DNA of 5,628 nt from Candidatus Hydrogenedentota bacterium (lineage in GTDB: Bacteria > Hydrogenedentota > Hydrogenedentia > Hydrogenedentiales > CAITNO01): assembly GCA_903922535.1 (NCBI GenBank), contig CAIXUF010000002.1, forward strand, positions 1-5,628. The letters are read 5' to 3'. Every line of letters starts with the position of its first letter. The first letter of the stretch is position 1. A program made the translations under genes and the position numbers. Below are positions 1-5,612 of this stretch, piece after piece. The notes beneath the pieces are model-generated. The model was not told where the DNA came from. It ran no database searches and saw only the letters and a list, made by a program, of their open reading frames with translations.

Positions 1-1567
1 CCCGTCCTTCGATGATGTCGTCGAGCAGGGCGAGCATCTGCTTCGTTCCCTCCCGGCAGGGCACGCACATGCCGCACGATTCGCTCTGGGTAAACTGCAT
101 GAAGAACCTCGCCACGGAGATCATGCAGGTACTGCGGTTCATGATGACAAGCCCGCCCGAGCCCACCATGGCCCCGACCGTTTTGAGCGAATCGAAGTCG
201 ATGGGCAGGTCGAGGTGTTCCCTGGTGAGGCACCCGCCCGAAGGGCCTCCGATCTGGGCGGCCTTGAAGCCGTCGCCCGCGGGCTTCCCGTCGTCCGCCG
301 TCACGCCGCCGGCGACATGGTAGACGATCTCCCTGAGCGTCGACCCCAGGGGCATTTCCACGAGTCCCGTGTTGACCACGTGACCGGTCACGGCAAAAGT
401 CTTCGTGCCCGGCGACTCCTTCGTCCCCATGCTTCTGAAATGGGCCGCCCCCTCGGAGAGCACGAGGGGCACCGTGGAAAAGGTCTCCACGTTGTTGATA
501 ATCGTCGGCTTTCCCCACAGGCCGCTCTGGGCGGGAAAGGGGGGTTTGGGCACGGGCATGCCCCTCTTGCCTTCAATGGAGGCCATGAGCGCCGTTTCCT
601 CGCCGCAGACGAAGGCGCCCGCGCCCTCCATGATGTGCAGGTCGAAATTGAATCCGCTGCCGAAGATGTTCTCCCCCAGCACGCCGGCCTTGAGCGCGTC
701 GTCCTGTGCGCGGCGCAGCCGCTTGACCGCCAGCGGGTATTCCATGCGCACGTACACATAGCCCTCGTCCGCGCCGATGGCGCGGGCGGCGATGATCATG
801 CCCTCGATGACGGCGTGGGGGTTGCCCTCCATGACGCTTCGGTCCATGAACGCGCCGGGGTCGCCCTCGTCGCCGTTGCAGATGACGTATTTTTTCGGGC
901 CGGGCTGCACCCGGGTCAGTTCCCATTTGCGGCCCGTGGGGAAGCCGCCGCCGCCGCGCCCGCGCAGGCCCGACTTCACCATCTCGTCGCAAACCTCCTG
1001 GTCGGTCATTTCCAGCATGGCGCGGCGCGCGCCGGCGTAGCCGCCGGTGTGGATGTATTCGCGGATGTCCTCGGGGTCGATGACGCCGCATTCGCGCAGT
1101 ACCGTGCGCGACTGCCGCTGGTAGAAGGTGATCTCCTCCTTGCCCCGGCGGCGCTCCGCGGTCTGCGGGTCTATATAGAGCAGCCGTTCCACGACTTCGC
1201 CGTCGACCAGCGTGGTCTTGACGATCTCGGGAACGTCCCCGGCCTTCACGCGGGTGTAGAGCAGCCCATCGGGTTCCACGGTCACCAGGGGGCCCATCTG
1301 GCAGAAACCCTGGCAGCCGCTCTTGGACAGGTACACGTCGATGGCCGCGTTGCCCGTCTCCGCCCCGGCCAAATCGGTGGCCACGTCGAGCCCCAGCGCG
1401 CGCAACTGCTGCACGAGCGCCTCGTGCACCTTGAGTGCGCCCCCGGCCACGCAGCCGGTGCCGGCGCAGATGATGACGCGCCGCTTGACGGCGGCGATGG
1501 CGCGCGCATGGGCGGCCGCTTCCGCGGCCAGGTCTATCGTTGCGTTGTTTTCACATGCGGTGTTCAT
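1..1567 (-). CDS. hydB: HydB, NuoF-like NADH/FMN subunit of the NAD-dependent [FeFe]-hydrogenase (3' end outside window)
   Basis: This is the flavin subunit of a HydABC/HndABCD-type hydrogenase; it binds FMN and NAD(H) and exchanges electrons with HydC and HydA in the cytoplasm. My translation gives 522 residues before the window edge. Residues about 28-120 form a thioredoxin-like [2Fe-2S] domain with C34, C39, C85 and C89. The NuoF core follows, with the glycine-rich FMN/NADH motif GRGGGGFPTGRKW (203-215), CNGDEGDPGAFMDR (230-243) and GAGAFVCGEETAL (315-327). An SLBB-like region follows. The last part has CGMCVPCR (C498, C501, C504), three of the four ligands of the N3-type 4Fe-4S cluster; the fourth, and probably C-terminal ferredoxin clusters as in HydB relatives, lie beyond position 1. 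The ATG overlaps the hydC stop in an ATGA and has GAGG 7 bases upstream, so the two are probably translationally coupled. The N-terminal [2Fe-2S] domain separates it from plain complex I NuoF. The family is certain; the hydrogenase assignment rests on that domain and on the neighbours. Confidence 0.95.
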   Translation of the reverse strand, partial: MNTACENNATIDLAAEAAAHARAIAAVKRRVIICAGTGCVAGGALKVHEALVQQLRALGLDVATDLAGAETGNAAIDVYLSKSGCQGFCQMGPLVTVEPDGLLYTRVKAGDVPEIVKTTLVDGEVVERLLYIDPQTAERRRGKEEITFYQRQSRTVLRECGVIDPEDIREYIHTGGYAGARRAMLEMTDQEVCDEMVKSGLRGRGGGGFPTGRKWELTRVQPGPKKYVICNGDEGDPGAFMDRSVMEGNPHAVIEGMIIAARAIGADEGYVYVRMEYPLAVKRLRRAQDDALKAGVLGENIFGSGFNFDLHIMEGAGAFVCGEETALMASIEGKRGMPVPKPPFPAQSGLWGKPTIINNVETFSTVPLVLSEGAAHFRSMGTKESPGTKTFAVTGHVVNTGLVEMPLGSTLREIVYHVAGGVTADDGKPAGDGFKAAQIGGPSGGCLTREHLDLPIDFDSLKTVGAMVGSGGLVIMNRSTCMISVARFFMQFTQSESCGMCVPCREGTKQMLALLDDIIEGR

Positions 1568-2058
1568 TGGCCCACCTCGCTTTCCATAAGTTTGTCGATG
1601 GCCGCGATGCACATCTCGGGTGTCATTTGTCCGTGCACCGTTTCATTGATGACCATCACCGGCGCCAGCCCGCAGGCGCCCAGGCAGGACACCGTCTCCA
1701 CGGTGAACAGCAGGTCGGGCGTTGTGTTCCTGCCCGGCTCCAGTTTGAGGTGCTTGCGGATGGCGCCGAGCAGGCCCTCCGAATCCTTCACGTGGCAGGC
1801 GGTGCCGTCGCAGACGTGAACGACGTACTTGCCCTTGGGTTTGAGCGCGAAATGGGCGTAGAAGGTGGCCACGCCGAAGACGCGCGCCGGGGGCAGCCCC
1901 AGGGAGGTGGCCACATAGGCGAGCACCTCTTCGGGCAGGTAACGGTATTCCGCCTGCACCGCCTGGAGGATGGGTACGAGCTTTGCGGGGTCGCGGCCGT
2001 GGCCGTCGAGTATCCCGCAGACCTTTTCAAAGTTTCTGAGCGCCTGTGCTGTGGTCAT
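1564..2058 (-). CDS. hydC: HydC, NuoE-like [2Fe-2S] subunit of the NAD-dependent [FeFe]-hydrogenase
   Basis: A 164-residue thioredoxin-fold [2Fe-2S] protein of the NuoE/HydC/HndA family, which partners HydB in the cytoplasmic bifurcating-type hydrogenase and in related NADH-linked enzymes. An N-terminal helical bundle (about 1-65, with the typical LPEEVLAYVATSLGLP stretch and FGVATFYAHF) is followed by the cluster domain. The four ligands are C83 and C88 (CDGTAC) and C125 and C129 (CLGAC), the family's C-x4-C and C-x3-C spacing. Length is normal for the family. I start it at the ATG at 2058 because GGGAGAAAGAGG lies just upstream (2074-2063). The in-frame ATG at 2091 would add 11 residues with no ribosome binding site. 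It begins 40 bases after the phosphatase stop and overlaps hydB by 4 bases. Confidence 0.95.
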   Translation of the reverse strand: MTTAQALRNFEKVCGILDGHGRDPAKLVPILQAVQAEYRYLPEEVLAYVATSLGLPPARVFGVATFYAHFALKPKGKYVVHVCDGTACHVKDSEGLLGAIRKHLKLEPGRNTTPDLLFTVETVSCLGACGLAPVMVINETVHGQMTPEMCIAAIDKLMESEVGQ

Positions 2059-2098
2059 GATGCCTCTTTCTCCCGTGTGTTGGCCGTCCATGCCGGGG

Positions 2099-3277
2099 TT
2101 AGATGTATTGGACGGACACTTCTTTCAGATAGCGGTCTTCAAGCGTCTTCGCGATGCGCTTGATGATGTTTCGGCGAATCTCGATGTCGATGGGCAGCTT
2201 CGGGTCCTGGTGCGCCTCGTTGATGCGGCTGCCGACGACGAACTCGATGACGTCGCTTTCCAGCATCAGGTCCACCAGCATGGCGGCCGGGTTGTTGTCG
2301 CGCAGCAGCGCCGCGTCCTCCAGCATCTGGGCCGCGCTGGTCAGCGTGAGGATGCCCTCGGTCACCAGGTCCACGCCGGGCATGCGCGAGAGCGGCGGCA
2401 GTTCCAGCGACGACCCGCGCAGTTCAAGCACGACTTCGCGGGCCAGTTCTCGGCCCAGAATCGTGGCGGTCGTGCCGCCGCAGATCACCCTCTTGCCGTC
2501 GAAAGTCTCCAGCATCCGCGCGTACTCCCCGTCGCGGTCCTTCGAGTAGGGCGGTCCCGAGAGCACGATGAGCCGGCGCGGGTGGCGGAAGTAGATGACG
2601 CCCGCGCTCATGTCGTCCTGCGCGCGGCGCCGCGGCTCGCGGCTCAGCGCGGCGACGAGGATGTGCTCCGCGAGGTGCCGGGCCGAGATCGACGGGGTGT
2701 CCGCCACCTGGTCGAGCACGTAGTCGCGGCACCCCTCCTCGCGCCAGCCGAGCGGGTATTCGGGTGAGCCAAGGCCCGCCTGCGAGATGCCGTCGGAAAA
2801 AAGGACAATGCGGTCGTCGGGCTCCATGTTGAGCTGGGTGAAGCGCAGCCTGCGGTCCTGCCACTTGGGTGAGGCCTTTTCCTCGCAGGCCAGCGGCACG
2901 ATCCGGCCGCGCCGCACGAGCAGAAAACCGGGGCTGTCCATCTCGATGATGCGCGTGCGCCCGCTGTGGTGGCAGTCGACTATCGTGAAGGTGGCGTAGC
3001 TGATCTTGCGCACCTGGCAGACCGGCAGCGCGTCCATCATGATTTCCGCGCAGTGCAGGAAGTCCATGTTGCTCGCGGCGAAACGGCAGGCCATCGACGC
3101 CGTCATCGACGCCAGGATGTTCGCCTTCACGCCGCTGCCCAGGCCGTCGGACAGCACCGAGATGACGCGCGCCTGCTCGGGGATTTTGAGCAGTTGAAAG
3201 GCGTCGCCGCAGATATTCTGCCCGTGCTTGCGGTTCTGCTGGAAGTCCACCTCGATGAAGAGATCGTTGGCGTCCAT
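2099..3277 (-). CDS. SpoIIE-family (PP2C-type) serine phosphatase linked to HydS
   Basis: A 392-residue protein. Residues about 5-230 are a SpoIIE/PP2C phosphatase domain. Acidic metal-binding positions are visible in order: D25 (NICGDAF), D44 and G45 (VLSDGLGSG), D162 and G163 (FSDGI), and D221 and D222 (QDDMSAGVIYF). The active site therefore looks intact. Family members dephosphorylate serine or threonine on partner proteins, often anti-anti-sigma factors in partner-switching systems. Residues about 235-392 form a second domain I do not recognise, with a glycine-rich VICGGTTATILGREL (264-278) and a conserved-looking end around 341-375. There is no signal peptide or membrane segment. The start at 3277 is 4 bases after the hydS stop, has GGGGAC upstream, and leads straight into the domain; the in-frame ATG at 3379 would lie deep inside hydS. 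The position between hydS and hydC suggests it is the output of the hydrogen sensor. That role, and the substrate, are inference. Confidence 0.93.
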   Translation of the reverse strand: MDANDLFIEVDFQQNRKHGQNICGDAFQLLKIPEQARVISVLSDGLGSGVKANILASMTASMACRFAASNMDFLHCAEIMMDALPVCQVRKISYATFTIVDCHHSGRTRIIEMDSPGFLLVRRGRIVPLACEEKASPKWQDRRLRFTQLNMEPDDRIVLFSDGISQAGLGSPEYPLGWREEGCRDYVLDQVADTPSISARHLAEHILVAALSREPRRRAQDDMSAGVIYFRHPRRLIVLSGPPYSKDRDGEYARMLETFDGKRVICGGTTATILGRELAREVVLELRGSSLELPPLSRMPGVDLVTEGILTLTSAAQMLEDAALLRDNNPAAMLVDLMLESDVIEFVVGSRINEAHQDPKLPIDIEIRRNIIKRIAKTLEDRYLKEVSVQYI

Positions 3278-3281
3278 GGCG

Positions 3282-5006
3282 TCAGTCCCCGTGCCGGCCG
3301 TCGCCCATCGCGAAGCCCTCGGCGATGGAGCGGAGCAGGATTTCGGTGTCGGCCATGTGCTCGCCAAGGCGGCAGGCAATGTCCTGCACGGTGGACAGGT
3401 TGCGCGTGATCACCTCGTTGGCCCGCTGGGCTATCTGGTCGCGGCGGAACTCCTGGCGTGTCACGTCGAGGATGATGGCGCCGACCGCCTCGTGCGGTTC
3501 CAGTGTGAAGATGGTGATGCTGAAGAGCCGGTCTTCGCAGCGGTAGTGGTCGTAGCGGATCTCGCGGCCGCTCTTGAGCACGGTCTGGAACATTTCGGCG
3601 AAGGGGACCACCTTGGACAGCAGGCAGCGGTTGAGCCCGGGGCGCGCGTCGTACACCTGTGAAAGCTCCTCGCCGAACATGCGGCCGAACAGCTCGTTGC
3701 ACTCGATGATGCGCAGGTCCTTGTCGGCGATGACCACGGCCGAGGGCATGCAGCGCAGCAGCGCGTTGGCTTTTTTCTGCGCCAGCTTGCGCATGTAGGA
3801 CACGCACATGGTGGGTTCGGCGCGGCCCTCGATGAGCCCGGCGGCGAAATCGCGGCAGGTGTTGTAGCCGCAGCCGCCGCAGTTCAGCTCGTCCGCCGCG
3901 CTGGTCTTGCCGACGCGCTTGAGCGCCTCGGCGATGCGCGACTTGCCGGGGTGCGGGAGCACCACCGGGCCGAAGGCAAAGTCCTCCGCAACCGCGACCG
4001 TGACGGCGCTCACCGGAGGGCCTTCGGGCCAGCGGGTGTAGTCCTCAATGCGCAGCCGCCGCAGGAGCGTCGCGTCCTCCTCGCCCGCGCAGGGACCGGC
4101 GATGCAGCCGCCCTCGCACGCGAGGCACTCAACGAACAGCGGTACGGTCAGCGTGTCGGCTTTGAGTCCCTGGAGACCCCGCCGGATGTTGTGCAGGCCC
4201 GCAAGCGTCACGTAGCGGGCTCCGGCCACGGCGCCGTGGGCCTTGAGCGTCTCTATCATGCCGCCTTCGACGGGATACAGGGCGCCTTCGCGCGAACGTT
4301 CCGGAACGAACCCGTCATCCGGACCGGGAGTGACAACCGCGGGGTTTATGCCCTTCTGTTCCAGCCATGCGCGCAGATCAGGGAAGGTGAGTGCGATGTC
4401 CAACAGGTTGGGATGGCGGTCCGCCTCGTTCTTCTTGGCGATGCACGGGCCGAAGAATACCACGGCAATGTCTTCGCCGAAACTGCGGCGCAGCATGCGG
4501 CAGTGCGCCAGCACCGGCGAGTGCAACTGGGTGACGGCCGCCGCCTGTTCGGGCAGGTACTTGTACAGGTACTCCACGGCGGACGGACAGGCCGACGAGA
4601 TCAGGATGCGGCCTCCGGGCTGCACCATGTCGGCGGCCACCGCCGCGGACACTTCCTGGGCGCCCAATGCCGTCTCGCTCACCGCGGTGAAGCCCAGCCG
4701 ACGCAGCGCCGCGATCATGTTTGCCTCCGGCACGCCCGCAAACTCGCTGACCCATGAGGGGGCCAGCGACACGTAAACCGGACGGCCCGACTGCACCAGG
4801 TGCCGCGCGCGGCCCAGATCGTCGCGGATGCGCTTCGCATGCACGGGGCACGCGTCCACACAGGCACCGCAGGACACGCAGGTGTCGGGCATCACCATCG
4901 CGTGGCCGTTCTCCACGCGTATGGCCTTCACGGGGCAGTGGCGCAGGCACTTGTAGCAGTCCTGGCATTCCGTTTCCACCGTGAATATGGGGTGCTGGTG
5001 GTTCAT
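3282..5006 (-). CDS. hydS: HydS, sensory-type [FeFe]-hydrogenase with PAS domain
   Basis: A 574-residue multidomain iron-sulfur protein. Two ferredoxin 4Fe-4S motifs come first (C14, C17, C20, C24; C43, C46, C49, C53). The hydrogenase H-cluster domain (about 75-330) follows: L1 SSACPSAVEYL with C140, L2 GPCIAKKNE with C188, K191 and E194, and L3 ECLACEGGC with C297 and C301. These match the four cysteines that hold the H-cluster in catalytic enzymes. However, the TSCCP proton-transfer cysteine is alanine (A139), and the methionine of the usual MPC motif is G186. A further 4Fe-4S domain has C376, C379, C384 and C401. A PAS domain (about 413-515) and a helical tail (516-565) end the protein; there is no kinase or other output domain. 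This order fits PAS-containing sensory hydrogenases of group C, with the phosphatase next door in the place of an output domain; Thermotoga maritima HydS is the studied relative. It starts 3 bases after the preceding ferredoxin stop, with only a weak purine-rich ribosome site (AAGAGAAAG), so coupling to the gene upstream is likely. Confidence 0.93.
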   Translation of the reverse strand: MNHQHPIFTVETECQDCYKCLRHCPVKAIRVENGHAMVMPDTCVSCGACVDACPVHAKRIRDDLGRARHLVQSGRPVYVSLAPSWVSEFAGVPEANMIAALRRLGFTAVSETALGAQEVSAAVAADMVQPGGRILISSACPSAVEYLYKYLPEQAAAVTQLHSPVLAHCRMLRRSFGEDIAVVFFGPCIAKKNEADRHPNLLDIALTFPDLRAWLEQKGINPAVVTPGPDDGFVPERSREGALYPVEGGMIETLKAHGAVAGARYVTLAGLHNIRRGLQGLKADTLTVPLFVECLACEGGCIAGPCAGEEDATLLRRLRIEDYTRWPEGPPVSAVTVAVAEDFAFGPVVLPHPGKSRIAEALKRVGKTSAADELNCGGCGYNTCRDFAAGLIEGRAEPTMCVSYMRKLAQKKANALLRCMPSAVVIADKDLRIIECNELFGRMFGEELSQVYDARPGLNRCLLSKVVPFAEMFQTVLKSGREIRYDHYRCEDRLFSITIFTLEPHEAVGAIILDVTRQEFRRDQIAQRANEVITRNLSTVQDIACRLGEHMADTEILLRSIAEGFAMGDGRHGD

Positions 5007-5009
5007 GGG

Positions 5010-5270
5010 TCACTTTCTCTTGCAGGCAAAGAATTCGGCGTTGAGCAGGTCGATCAGGGCGCCGCTGTCCACACCGTGGTGCGCCACGCCGTTGATGATG
5101 ACGTTCGGGCCCTTCTGGCACTCATCGGCGCAGCGGCTGCCGGCGAGGCGCACGTCGGCCTTCAGGTCGTGTGCGGCCAGAAACTGCTCCACCACCTTGA
5201 GGTTCTCGCGGTTGCCCCGGGCAAAGCAGGAGCTTCCCATGCAGATGACAATGCTGTCTTCAGTGTTCAT
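5010..5270 (-). CDS. Small thioredoxin-like [2Fe-2S] ferredoxin
   Basis: An 86-residue soluble protein of the thioredoxin-like [2Fe-2S] ferredoxin family (the NuoE C-terminal fold as a stand-alone protein). The ligands are C10 and C15 (CMGSSC) and C47 and C51 (CADEC), with the C-x4-C and C-x3-C spacing. The family's GPNVIINGVAHHGV segment (54-67) follows the second pair. C83 near the C-terminus is extra and probably not a ligand. It is likely to carry single electrons to or from HydS, whose gene starts 3 bases after this stop, or to the hydrogenase itself; the partner is inferred from position only. The ATG at 5270 has AAGGA 8 bases upstream. It resembles the N-terminal domain of HydB and the C-terminal half of HydC, so the operon codes for three versions of this fold. 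Confidence 0.9.
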   Translation of the reverse strand: MNTEDSIVICMGSSCFARGNRENLKVVEQFLAAHDLKADVRLAGSRCADECQKGPNVIINGVAHHGVDSGALIDLLNAEFFACKRK

Positions 5271-5293
5271 GTCGGCGTTCCTTCACCGTGGCT

Positions 5294-5308
5294 GCGGGCC
5301 GGACCCGC
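5294..5308 (-). other. Second small GC stem-loop before the ferredoxin ribosome site
   Basis: The transcript reads GCGGG-UCCGG-CCCGC, a 5-bp stem with a 5-base loop, about 8 bases beyond the larger hairpin and just upstream of the ferredoxin ribosome binding site (AAGGA, about 5283-5279). In GC-rich DNA a stem this short may be chance. Confidence 0.3.
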
Positions 5309-5315
5309 GGCACGG

Positions 5316-5334
5316 CGGGGCGCTGTGCGCCCCG
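5316..5334 (-). other. Perfect 8-bp GC stem-loop between the small ORF and the ferredoxin gene
   Basis: The transcript would read CGGGGCGC-ACA-GCGCCCCG, an 8-bp perfect stem with a 3-base loop, starting 7 bases after the small reading frame stops. No U run follows it on the transcribed strand, so it is unlikely to be an intrinsic terminator for this operon. It may stabilise or process the mRNA between the leader and the ferredoxin gene. Confidence 0.6.
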
Positions 5335-5341
5335 TTTCGGT

Positions 5342-5461
5342 TCATTTCACTTCTTGGGCCGCGTCACAACGGCCGTCCGGATCGGCCATGAACTGCGGTC
5401 GCGGCCAGGCTCCCGCCCCACCGGTCTCGGACTGGTTCTTGTGGATGCTGTGGTGCTGCAT
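5342..5461 (-). CDS. Possible small protein of 39 residues, function unknown
   Basis: I do not recognise this reading frame. It starts MQHHSIHKNQ and ends DGRCDAAQEVK, is hydrophilic, and has three histidines among its first eight residues, one cysteine and one tryptophan. No signal peptide or membrane segment is visible. Support for translation: AAAAGGA (5476-5470) ends 8 bases before the ATG; the frame lies about 60 bases downstream of a strong promoter; and about three quarters of its codons end in G or C, with the first dozen all doing so, like the real genes nearby. A second ATG five bases upstream in another frame (5466) would be only 3 bases from the same ribosome site and is less likely. 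A GC hairpin follows 7 bases after the stop. It could be a genuine small protein, a leader peptide, or a chance frame. Confidence 0.45.
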   Translation of the reverse strand: MQHHSIHKNQSETGGAGAWPRPQFMADPDGRCDAAQEVK

Positions 5462-5496
5462 GTCATGAGTCCTTTTGGGGAGTTGCCGGGGCAATG

Positions 5497-5544
5497 GAGA
5501 AAGATTTATCGAGAAAGATTTATCGAGAAAATTATATCGAGAAA
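5497..5544 (-). repeat. 14-bp tandem repeat array across the -10 box and start point
   Basis: On the plus strand the unit GAGAAAGATTTATC occurs twice exactly (5497-5510 and 5511-5524), then as GAGAAAATTATATC (5525-5538), then as a partial GAGAAA (5539-5544). On the transcribed strand the unit reads GATAAATCTTTCTC. The third copy contains the -10 box; the two exact copies cover the predicted start point and first transcribed bases. This placement is typical of a repressor binding array, though the repeats would also be present in the 5' end of the RNA. It does not match the Rex consensus (TTGTGA..TCACAA type). Confidence 0.85.
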
Positions 5545-5560
5545 TGTTTCCTGTTTGCAA
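5531..5560 (-). promoter_or_regulatory. Sigma70-type promoter for the hyd operon
   Basis: On the minus strand, -35 TTGCAA (5560-5555) is followed by an 18-base spacer and a perfect -10 TATAAT (5536-5531). The expected start point is near 5524-5522, about 60 bases before the small reading frame and about 250 before the ferredoxin gene. The box sits in a short AT-rich island within very GC-rich DNA. No other promoter is evident between the genes, which are tightly packed, so this probably drives the whole operon. Confidence 0.75.
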
Positions 5561-5584
5561 GTTTTTGTCCACGGGCGTTTCCTG
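5546..5584. repeat. Pair of 8-bp direct repeats flanking the -35 box
   Basis: GTTTCCTG (plus strand; CAGGAAAC on the transcribed strand) occurs at 5546-5553, in the promoter spacer, and at 5577-5584, upstream of the -35 box. The copies are 31 bases apart, about three helical turns, so they face the same side of the DNA. They could be a paired regulator site, but 8 bases is short enough for chance. Confidence 0.4.
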
Positions 5585-5587
5585 CGC

Positions 5588-5612
5588 GGGGGGGGAGGGG
5601 ATGGGGGAGGGG
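5588..5612 (+). other. G-rich tract with G-quadruplex pattern upstream of the promoter
   Basis: Four G runs of 8, 4, 5 and 4 bases (5588-5595, 5597-5600, 5603-5607, 5609-5612) are separated by loops of 1, 2 and 1 bases, which fits the standard intramolecular G-quadruplex pattern. It lies on the template strand about 28 bases upstream of the -35 box. Whether it folds or acts on the promoter cannot be told from sequence. Confidence 0.55.

Noticed and set aside
215..1819. A 534-codon open frame on the plus strand
   Set aside because: It runs antisense across hydB and part of hydC, whose motifs are unmistakable. Its product is a low-complexity mix rich in Ala, Arg, Gly, His and Asp with no recognisable domain, as expected for the complement of GC-rich genes.
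2059..2091. A longer HydC starting at 2091
   Set aside because: There is no ribosome binding site before that ATG, while a strong purine-rich site precedes the ATG at 2058.
3278..3379. A longer phosphatase starting at 3379
   Set aside because: It would overlap hydS by about 100 bases and add 34 residues of non-domain sequence. The start at 3277 lies just after the hydS stop and enters the PP2C domain directly.
5316..5340. Rho-independent terminator on the plus strand
   Set aside because: The stem is strong, but the following plus-strand sequence (GTTTCGGTTCATTTC) is not a proper U run, and no plus-strand gene ends here.
1970..5468. Several further plus-strand frames of 200-270 codons (for example 1970-2767, 3951-4757, 4800-5468)
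   Set aside because: Each lies opposite a well-supported minus-strand gene, shows the same antisense composition, and has no recognisable family features.
5497..5544. CRISPR array or origin iterons
   Set aside because: The units are only 14 bp with no spacers, and there is no cas or replication gene nearby. Their overlap with a promoter fits an operator better.
5531..5560. Rex, FNR or sigma54 control of the promoter
   Set aside because: I found no TTGTGA..TCACAA, TTGAT..ATCAA or TGGCAC..TTGC pattern at the expected positions.
5462..5572. N-terminal extension of the small ORF to a GTG at 5572
   Set aside because: It would begin upstream of the -35 box and run through the promoter and repeat array, so it could not be transcribed from that promoter.
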